NCBI GenBank assembly: GCA_016302435.1
Contig: JAEDNQ010000052.1
Coordinates: 1-13,220 of the forward strand
From: Bacteroidaceae bacterium
GTDB lineage: Bacteria > Bacteroidota > Bacteroidia > Bacteroidales > Bacteroidaceae
Direction of reading: 5' to 3'
Length of the DNA: 13,220 nucleotides
Each line of letters opens with the position of its first letter. Positions within the stretch are counted from its first letter, which is position 1. Of the stretch, positions 7,341 to 13,220 are shown piece after piece. The position numbers and the translations under genes are program-made. The notes beneath the pieces were generated by a model. That model was not told where the DNA came from. It saw nothing but the letters and a program-made list of their open reading frames with translations, and searched no databases.

Positions 7341-8606
7341 ATGGAATTGAAGAGAGTTGTTGTAACAGGTATTGGCGCCCTGACTCCACTTGGCAACACA
7401 GCTGAGGAGTCTTGGGAAAACCTCAAGGCAGGCAAGAGCGGCGCTGGCCCTATTACTCATTTTGACGCTTCACAGTTCAAGACTCAGTTCGCATGCGAGG
7501 TGAAGGGATTCAATGCAGCCGACTATATCGACCGCAAGGAAGCCCGCAAGATGGACATCTACACCCAGTATGCACTTGCCGCAGCCAAGATGGCCATCGA
7601 TGACTCAGGTCTTTTGGCCAACGAGACTGTCGACAAGAACGAGATCGGAGTTGTGCTCGGTGTAGGTATCGGAGGTATCAAAACCTTCGAAGAGGAAGCA
7701 GGCAACTATGCTGTCACAGGACCTCAGCTCGGCCCTAAGTTCAATCCATTCTTCATCCCAAAGATGATTGCCGACATCGCGTCTGGCCACATCTCTATAC
7801 AGTATGGATTCCACGGACCAAACTACACAACAACTTCAGCATGTGCTTCTTCATCCAATGCCCTCGCTGACGCATTCAACCTCATCAGACTCGGTAAGGC
7901 CAATGCTATCGTAACAGGAGGTGCTGAGGCTGCAATCTGGGCTTCTGGTGTAGGTGGCTTCAACGCTATGAAGGCACTCTCCACCCTCAACGAAGAGCCA
8001 GAGAAGGCAAGCCGTCCATTCAGCGCAAGCCGCGATGGATTCGTCATGGGTGAAGGCGCAGGCATCCTCATTCTCGAAGAACTGGAACACGCCAAAGCGC
8101 GTGGAGCGAAGATATACGCAGAAATGGTAGGCGCAGGCATGTCAGCCGACGCTTATCACATCACAGCCACTCATCCAGAGGGTCTCGGTGCAAAGCTCGT
8201 CATGGAGCGCGCACTCAAAGACGCAGGCCTGAAGCCAGAAGACGTTGACTACATCAACGTTCACGGCACTTCAACCCACGTGGGAGACATCTCTGAAGCC
8301 AAGGCCATCAAGGAAGTGTTTGGCGATGCAGCTTACAAGCTCAACATCAGCTCAACAAAGTCTATGACCGGACACCTCCTCGGAGCAGCCGGAGCTGTAG
8401 AGGCTATGATCAGCGTACTCGCTGTTAAGAACGACATTGTACCACCAACTATCAACCACGCTGAGGGAGACGAAGACCCAGAGATTGACTACAACCTCAA
8501 CTTCACCTTCAACAAGGCACAGGAGCGCGAAGTAAGAGTTGCACTCAGCAACACATTCGGCTTCGGAGGTCACAATGCAAGTGTAATCTTCAAGAAATAC
8601 CAATAA
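7341..8606 (+). CDS. fabF: Beta-ketoacyl-ACP synthase II
   Basis: 421 residues, the usual FabF length. It condenses malonyl-ACP with acyl-ACP in the elongation cycle of type II fatty acid synthesis. The thiolase-fold catalytic triad is visible: Cys168 in TTSACASS, His309 in NVHGTST and His345 in TGHLLGAAGAVEA, with conserved Lys340 just before it. The glycine-rich end (NTFGFGGHNASVIF, 404-417) is a family hallmark. FabF rather than FabB is favoured by length, the HGTSTHVGD block and pairing with acpP. ATG 7341 is 2 bases after the acpP stop, and its own stop is 1 base before the rnc ATG, so translation of the three genes is probably coupled. Confidence 0.97.
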   Translation: MELKRVVVTGIGALTPLGNTAEESWENLKAGKSGAGPITHFDASQFKTQFACEVKGFNAADYIDRKEARKMDIYTQYALAAAKMAIDDSGLLANETVDKNEIGVVLGVGIGGIKTFEEEAGNYAVTGPQLGPKFNPFFIPKMIADIASGHISIQYGFHGPNYTTTSACASSSNALADAFNLIRLGKANAIVTGGAEAAIWASGVGGFNAMKALSTLNEEPEKASRPFSASRDGFVMGEGAGILILEELEHAKARGAKIYAEMVGAGMSADAYHITATHPEGLGAKLVMERALKDAGLKPEDVDYINVHGTSTHVGDISEAKAIKEVFGDAAYKLNISSTKSMTGHLLGAAGAVEAMISVLAVKNDIVPPTINHAEGDEDPEIDYNLNFTFNKAQEREVRVALSNTFGFGGHNASVIFKKYQ

Positions 8607-8607
8607 T

Positions 8608-9477
8608 ATGGTGATTTCAGATCTACTAGATAACATTAGGCTTCTTTTCGTATCTGAAAAGAAGCCTTTTTTGCAGATAAAGAAAATCTTAGGATTCTGC
8701 CCGCACAACATCAAACTTTACCAACTGGCCCTTCTCCATAAGTCAGTGGCACACGAAAGATACGAGCAGAAACTCAAACAAGCCAGAGGCAAAGAACGAA
8801 ACGAACTGCGCAAAGAGCGACGCAAAGAAGGATTCAGACAACCTGCAGCAATATCACATGTCAACAACGAGCGCCTCGAATACCTCGGCGACGCCATTCT
8901 CGGAGCGATCGTGGCTGACATTCTCTACAAACACTACGCTAACAAGCAGGAAGGATTCCTCACCGACCTCCGTAGCCGACTCGTTTGCCGAAGCTCGCTC
9001 AACGAGCTGTCACACAAGATAGGACTCGACGCACTCGTGAAGCACTCAGGCACAGTTAACAACGCACACAACAGCTTCATGGGCGGCAACGCCTTCGAAG
9101 CCTTCATCGGTGCCATATACCTCGACAGAGGATACAGCTACTGCCAGCGCTTCCTCGAAAGTCAAGTGTTCAGGAAGTACGTCAACATCGACGAAGTGGC
9201 AAGCCGACCTTCTAACTTCAAGAGCGCACTCATAGAATGGTGCCAGAAGAATCAATTCCGATTCCGATTTGAACAGAAGGAAAGCCGCGACAAAGAGAGC
9301 AACTCTCCTGTGTTCCACTCACAAGTCTTCATAGAAGAGGTGCCATGCGGCACAGGCAACGGCTACAGCAAAAAAGAAAGCGACCAAGAAGCAGCCAAAC
9401 ATGCACTGCAAAAAGTAAAGAAAGACCGAAGTTTCCAGGCAGGCCTCAAAAAAGCAAAAGCAGGCAAAGAAGGATAA
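8608..9477 (+). CDS. rnc: Ribonuclease III with a charged insertion
   Basis: 289 residues. RNase III cuts double-stranded RNA, including rRNA precursors and structured mRNAs. The endonuclease signature NNERLEYLGDAILG spans 86-99 and supplies Glu88, Glu91 and Asp95. The second acidic cluster is NAFEAFIGAIYLD (161-173) with Glu164; Asn161 replaces the Asp of E. coli, which as I recall is usual in Bacteroidetes. A double-stranded-RNA-binding domain runs from about 203 to 272 (NFKSALIEW through GYSKKESDQEAAKHALQ). Residues about 50-82 are an unusual Lys/Arg/Glu-rich insertion before the signature. I keep ATG 8608 because the N-terminal block (IRLLF, then KKILGFCPHNIKLY) is conserved in phylum homologues; TTG 8671 would be the next possible start. 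A terminator-like hairpin lies inside codons 11-22. The gene follows fabF by 1 base and precedes the GH3 gene by 26. Confidence 0.95.
   Translation: MVISDLLDNIRLLFVSEKKPFLQIKKILGFCPHNIKLYQLALLHKSVAHERYEQKLKQARGKERNELRKERRKEGFRQPAAISHVNNERLEYLGDAILGAIVADILYKHYANKQEGFLTDLRSRLVCRSSLNELSHKIGLDALVKHSGTVNNAHNSFMGGNAFEAFIGAIYLDRGYSYCQRFLESQVFRKYVNIDEVASRPSNFKSALIEWCQKNQFRFRFEQKESRDKESNSPVFHSQVFIEEVPCGTGNGYSKKESDQEAAKHALQKVKKDRSFQAGLKKAKAGKEG
8638..8672 (+). terminator. Terminator-like hairpin inside the rnc coding region
   Basis: AGGCTTCTTTTC (8638-8649) and GAAAAGAAGCCT (8656-8667) are perfect reverse complements, a 12-bp stem with loop GTATCT. A run of six T's (8667-8672) follows directly, the full form of an intrinsic terminator. 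It begins 32 bases after the fabF stop and covers rnc codons 11-22 (RLLFVSEKKPFL). It may partly end transcription after fabF, act as an attenuator sensitive to rnc translation, or be an RNase III target in its own mRNA. Structure is seen; function is inference. Confidence 0.65.
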
Positions 9478-9503
9478 AACCCAATCTACCCCACCTCACA
9501 ACA

Positions 9504-11033
9504 ATGAACGCTACAGGAATACTCAACAAGATATACTTCTCCAGACGACAGAAACAGCTCAACAAATATGCCACCGACGCCAAAGAGCTGCAGTTGAAGA
9601 CTTTCCGCCACCTCATCCGCCGCGGCATCAAGACCCTATGGGGAAAAGAGCACGACTATGCCCACATAGAGACATACGAGCAGTTCAGACAAAACGTACA
9701 CGTCAACACCTATGAGGAGCTGAAAAAATACATACACCAAATGAGAGAAGGCAAGGAGAACATTCTCTGGCCAGGTGTGGTGAGATGGTACGCCAAGTCA
9801 TCCGGCACCACCAACGACAAGAGCAAGTTCATCCCAGTAAGTGGCGAAGGACTCAAGAACATCCACTACCGCGGAGGCACGGACTGCGTAGTGAGCTACC
9901 TCAACATAAATCCACACAGTCGACTCTTCTCTGGCAAAAGCCTCATACTCGGCGGCAGCCACGCACCAAACCTGAACACTCCCAACAGCCTCGTTGGCGA
10001 CCTCAGCGCCATTCTCATAGAAAATATCCCAAACGCCGCACGCATCATAAGAGTGCCCAAAAAGAGCATTGCCCTGCTAAGCGACTTTGAGGAGAAACGC
10101 GACAAGATAGCCCACGCCGCCATGGACATGAACATCACCAATATCAGTGGTGTGCCATCATGGATGCTCAGCGTGCTCAAGCGCATCATGGAACTCAAGG
10201 AAACCGACCGGCTCGATGAGATATGGCCCAACCTCGAAGTATTCTTCCACGGCGGTGTGGCCTTCACTCCCTACCGCGAGCAGTACAAGAGCATAATCGG
10301 CCTCCCAGGCATGCACTATATGGAGACATATAACGCCAGCGAAGGCTTCTTCGGCATACAGACAGACCTCAGCGACCCTAACATGACGCTGATGATTGAC
10401 TACGGAGTCTTCTACGAGTTCTGCCCCATGGATAATCTCGATGCCAACGGCTACCCTGCAGACGAGTCGAAGGTCGTACCTCTCTGGGAAGTTGAGCCAG
10501 GTGTCAACTACGCCATGATTATCAGCACAACCTGCGGACTCTGGAGATATATGATAGGCGACACTGTCAAGTTCTCACAGAAGAACCCCTACAAGTTCTG
10601 CATCACGGGACGCACTAAGCACTTCATCAATGCCTTCGGCGAAGAGCTTATAGTAGACAATGCAGAGAAAGGCCTACTGCAAGCATGTGTGGCCACTGGT
10701 GCACAAGTGAAAGACTACACAGCAGCACCCATCTTCATGGACAGCAATGCCAAGTGCAGACACCAATGGATCATCGACTTCGCCAAGATGCCTTGCTCCA
10801 TAGATGAGTTCGCCACCATCCTCGACCGCTCGCTGCAAGCCATCAACTCCGACTATGAAGCTAAGCGCCACAAGGACATCACGCTGCAGCCGCTTGAGGT
10901 CATCGTGGCACGTCCAGGACTCTTCGACGAATGGCTCAAAGGCAAAGGAAAACTCGGCGGACAGCACAAGATACCTCGCCTCAGCAACTCAAGACAGTAT
11001 ATCGACGAACTCATGCAGATGAACGGCAAATAG
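9504..11033 (+). CDS. GH3 auxin-responsive-promoter family protein (putative acyl-adenylating amide synthetase)
   Basis: 509 residues from ATG 9504. The frame is open back to 9345, but that part overlaps the end of rnc and is not GH3-like, whereas MNATGILNKIYFSRRQKQLNKY is a normal bacterial GH3 beginning. GH3 proteins belong to the ANL adenylating superfamily; plant members join jasmonate, auxin or salicylate precursors to amino acids using ATP. The ATP-binding motif SSGTTNDKSK (99-108), the YNASEGFFG block (276-284), LWRYMIGDTVKF (346-357), GRTKHFINAFGEEL (369-382) and the C-terminal KGKLGGQHKIPRL (481-493), which holds the expected late Lys, are all present. The protein looks intact and cytoplasmic. 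Bacterial substrates are unknown, so no reaction is assigned. It follows rnc by 26 bases with no promoter between, placing it in the acpP run; proximity to ACP and FabF hints at a lipid or acyl substrate, but this is only a guess. Confidence 0.88.
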   Translation: MNATGILNKIYFSRRQKQLNKYATDAKELQLKTFRHLIRRGIKTLWGKEHDYAHIETYEQFRQNVHVNTYEELKKYIHQMREGKENILWPGVVRWYAKSSGTTNDKSKFIPVSGEGLKNIHYRGGTDCVVSYLNINPHSRLFSGKSLILGGSHAPNLNTPNSLVGDLSAILIENIPNAARIIRVPKKSIALLSDFEEKRDKIAHAAMDMNITNISGVPSWMLSVLKRIMELKETDRLDEIWPNLEVFFHGGVAFTPYREQYKSIIGLPGMHYMETYNASEGFFGIQTDLSDPNMTLMIDYGVFYEFCPMDNLDANGYPADESKVVPLWEVEPGVNYAMIISTTCGLWRYMIGDTVKFSQKNPYKFCITGRTKHFINAFGEELIVDNAEKGLLQACVATGAQVKDYTAAPIFMDSNAKCRHQWIIDFAKMPCSIDEFATILDRSLQAINSDYEAKRHKDITLQPLEVIVARPGLFDEWLKGKGKLGGQHKIPRLSNSRQYIDELMQMNGK

Positions 11034-11046
11034 TCCCATCCTGCAA

Positions 11047-11063
11047 GGAGGCGGCACGCCTCC
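11047..11063 (+). other. Short GC-rich hairpin between the GH3 and lipoprotein genes
   Basis: GGAGGC (11047-11052) pairs with GCCTCC (11058-11063) across a 5-base loop. It lies in the 85-base gap after the GH3 stop. It is followed by CACCCTCTATTTC rather than a T run, so it is not a convincing terminator. It might stabilise the upstream mRNA 3' end or slow polymerase. No promoter of the TAnnTTTG type is seen in the gap. Confidence 0.35.
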
Positions 11064-11118
11064 ACCCTCTATTTCAATATCTGCAAGAAGCACATACTGG
11101 TCAAACAACAAACGACTA

Positions 11119-13220
11119 ATGAAGAAAAACAACAGTCATACCTCATTAATCCAGCTCCTGCACATACACCTGCAGCAGATCAGACGTCTCATCGCAGCAC
11201 AGCCACTCTTAGCCCTTCCGCTGACAGTGGCTCTGCTGCTTGCATTGACTCTTACCGCAGCATGCGCCCGCATTGGCAGTCCTGATGGCGGCCCTTACGA
11301 CGAGACACCACCTAAGATTGTCAAGACATCGCCCAAGCTTGGCGCTGCCAACGAGAAGAATGCCAAGAAGATAGTCATCGAGTTTGACGAGATAGTGAAG
11401 ATAGACAATCCTTCAGAGAAGGTCGTCATCTCTCCTCCGCAAATAGAACAGCCAGAGATAGAGGCTGATGGGCACAAAGTGACCATCAAACTGAACGACA
11501 GCCTCAAACAGGACATGACCTACACCATCGACTTTGCCGATGCCATACAGGACAACAATGAAGGCAACCCCTTTGGCAACTTCGCCTTCACCTTCTCTAC
11601 AGGAGCGCAGGTCGACACCTTCCAGATGTCGGGCAGCGTACTTGATGCCAGCAACCTCGAACCCATCAAGGGTATGCTCGTAGGCATGTATAAGGTCGGC
11701 AACGAGACTGACAGTGTGGTCTTCCTCCACGACTCAGTCTTCAAGACTAAACCGTTTGAACGCATCTCACGCACAGACAGTCGCGGACAGTTTATCGTCA
11801 AGGGACTCTCGCCTGGCAAATATCGCGCCTTCGCCCTCAACGACCAGAATCAGAACTACATCTACGACCAGAAGTCAGAAATGGTGGCCTTCTCGGAAAG
11901 AGTGCTATCCACTGCAAGCAAGCCAGACGTGCGCCCCGACACAATCTGGCATGACAGCATCCACTATGACTCCATCATCTGGGTACCCTACACACACTTC
12001 TACCCTGACGACATTGTGCTCCTCGCCTTCAACTCTAAGGTGCAGGACCGCTTCCTTCTCAAGACCGAACGACCTACCCTCCAGCAGTTCTCCATCTACT
12101 TCACAGCACCAAGCGACACCCTGCCACGACTGACAGGACTCAACTTCAACGCCGACGATGCCTTCATCATAGATGCCAATGAAAGGAAGGACACCCTCCA
12201 CTATTGGATACGCGACTCGCTCGTGTACAACATTGACACTCTGAACATCCAACTGGACTTCTATGCCTCAGACACCCTCGGCCAACTCGTCCTCAACACC
12301 GACACCCTCTATCTCGTACCCAAACTGACAAAGGCCAAGATGGAGAAGGAAGCTAAAGAGAAATATGACGAGTGGGTGAAGGAGTACAAACAACGCCTCA
12401 AAGATGAGAAGCGTGCCGCGCGCAAGGCAGAGAAGGAAGGTACTGCTGATGTGGATGCTGACAGTATCATGGAAGCCAAAATTTCCTCAGAAATATCTGA
12501 AGAGAACTCTAATAAACAAGAGAAAAAGAAACGCAGGAAGAAAGACGAGAAAGAGGAGGATATTGTCATTCCTCCCATGCCAGAAGAGTTCCTCTCCTAC
12601 AAACTCAACGGGGTTTCCTCAATGGATCCCGACAAAAATGTCGACTTCATCTTCGAAGAGCCACTCGACTCTTTCGACCTCTCCAAGATACACTTCAGCA
12701 CCAAGGAGGATAGCACCTTCCGCCCCACACGATTCCTCTTCCGCCCCGTACCAGACGACATCATGAGATACCGTCTCTATGCCGAATGGGAACCAGACTC
12801 TGTCTACCAGATAAACATAGACACAGCTGCCTTTGTCAACATTTACGGCAAACGGTGTGAAGCACGCAAGATAGTCGTCAACATGAAGAAGATGGATTCC
12901 TACTCCACTCTCTTCGTCATCCTGCACAATGCTGACACCACAGCCATCGTACAACTTCTCGATGGAAGCGACAAACCCGTCAAGACCATCAAAGCGCGGG
13001 ACGGCAAGGCCGACTTCTACTTTATAAACCCTGGCACATACTACCTCCGACTCTTCTATGACCGCAACGGAAACGGGGAATGGGACACAGGCGACTACGA
13101 CACCCAACTCCAACCCGAAGAGGTCTTCTACTATCCCGAAGCTCTGGCTCTAAAGGCCAAGTGGGAAATCACACAAGATTGGGATACTGCAGCAACTCCA
13201 CTCCCTAAACAGAAGCCTCT
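11119..13220 (+). CDS. Ig-like domain lipoprotein, partial (3' end outside window)
   Basis: Open from ATG 11119 to the right edge without a stop: 700 complete codons. A long N-terminal segment (1-28) precedes a hydrophobic core (29-48) ending in LTAAC, so Cys49 is the probable lipidation site; the lipobox has Thr at -3, which is tolerated but not ideal. The mature protein begins CARIGSPDGGPYDETPP, the start typical of a conserved Bacteroidetes family. Residues about 62-162 form a bacterial Ig-like domain of the SbsA type (PPKIVKTSP through FAFTFSTG). A carboxypeptidase-regulatory-like beta-sandwich (about 168-255) follows. A highly charged Lys/Glu-rich, helix-prone stretch occupies about 403-482, then more beta-rich sequence. 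Residues 648-659 (DRNGNGEWDTGD) resemble a calcium-binding loop. It is likely anchored in the outer membrane; function is unknown. The 85-base gap from the GH3 gene lacks a visible promoter. Confidence 0.85.
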   Translation, partial: MKKNNSHTSLIQLLHIHLQQIRRLIAAQPLLALPLTVALLLALTLTAACARIGSPDGGPYDETPPKIVKTSPKLGAANEKNAKKIVIEFDEIVKIDNPSEKVVISPPQIEQPEIEADGHKVTIKLNDSLKQDMTYTIDFADAIQDNNEGNPFGNFAFTFSTGAQVDTFQMSGSVLDASNLEPIKGMLVGMYKVGNETDSVVFLHDSVFKTKPFERISRTDSRGQFIVKGLSPGKYRAFALNDQNQNYIYDQKSEMVAFSERVLSTASKPDVRPDTIWHDSIHYDSIIWVPYTHFYPDDIVLLAFNSKVQDRFLLKTERPTLQQFSIYFTAPSDTLPRLTGLNFNADDAFIIDANERKDTLHYWIRDSLVYNIDTLNIQLDFYASDTLGQLVLNTDTLYLVPKLTKAKMEKEAKEKYDEWVKEYKQRLKDEKRAARKAEKEGTADVDADSIMEAKISSEISEENSNKQEKKKRRKKDEKEEDIVIPPMPEEFLSYKLNGVSSMDPDKNVDFIFEEPLDSFDLSKIHFSTKEDSTFRPTRFLFRPVPDDIMRYRLYAEWEPDSVYQINIDTAAFVNIYGKRCEARKIVVNMKKMDSYSTLFVILHNADTTAIVQLLDGSDKPVKTIKARDGKADFYFINPGTYYLRLFYDRNGNGEWDTGDYDTQLQPEEVFYYPEALALKAKWEITQDWDTAATPLPKQKP

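Noticed and set aside
9088..9100. Asn in place of the catalytic Asp in the second RNase III acidic cluster (residue 161)
   Set aside because: I recall NAFEA as the normal form in Bacteroidetes RNase III, and the other acidic residues are intact, so it is not evidence of an inactive enzyme.

Overview
The window comes from a Bacteroidales genome, most likely Prevotella or a close relative. Four promoters carry the Bacteroidetes -7 element TAnnTTTG, here always as TAnCTTTGCA. Start codons lack convincing Shine-Dalgarno sequences and sit behind A-rich leaders. The gene order acpP-fabF-rnc and the protein families are typical of the phylum. The genus is an inference; nothing in the sequence proves it. 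There are no rRNA or tRNA genes, insertion sequences, phage genes or CRISPR arrays. This is a core-genome region of envelope and housekeeping genes.

Layout. Bases 77-4462 (+) hold three envelope genes. The first encodes an exported protein with a ComEA-like helix-hairpin-helix domain ahead of a long probable outer-membrane beta-barrel. Next, behind its own promoter, comes a GT9 (heptosyltransferase-like) glycosyltransferase, followed by an LpxL/HtrB-type lipid A acyltransferase. On the minus strand at 4537-4806 is rpsO (ribosomal protein S15). It is separated from the acyltransferase gene by a shared terminator hairpin and transcribed divergently from typA/bipA (5077-6882). A strong terminator follows typA. 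A new promoter then drives an apparent five-gene run: acpP, fabF, rnc, a GH3-family adenylating enzyme, and an Ig-like-domain lipoprotein that runs off the right edge.

How the genes fit together. AcpP and FabF make the acyl chains that the LpxL-type enzyme would attach to lipid A, and the GT9 enzyme probably adds a sugar to lipopolysaccharide or another surface glycan. The barrel protein and the lipoprotein are also envelope components. S15, TypA and RNase III are translation and RNA-processing functions. The GH3 and Ig-like genes are conserved-looking proteins of unknown role that appear to be co-transcribed with fatty acid synthesis and RNase III.

The most notable signal is a perfect 12-bp hairpin followed by six T's. 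It looks exactly like an intrinsic terminator but lies inside rnc, at codons 11-22. It could attenuate rnc and everything downstream, or be a site where RNase III cuts its own message. Also worth attention are the structured rpsO leader, and a TTTGCACC element that occurs three times, in inverted orientation, around the rpsO and typA promoters.
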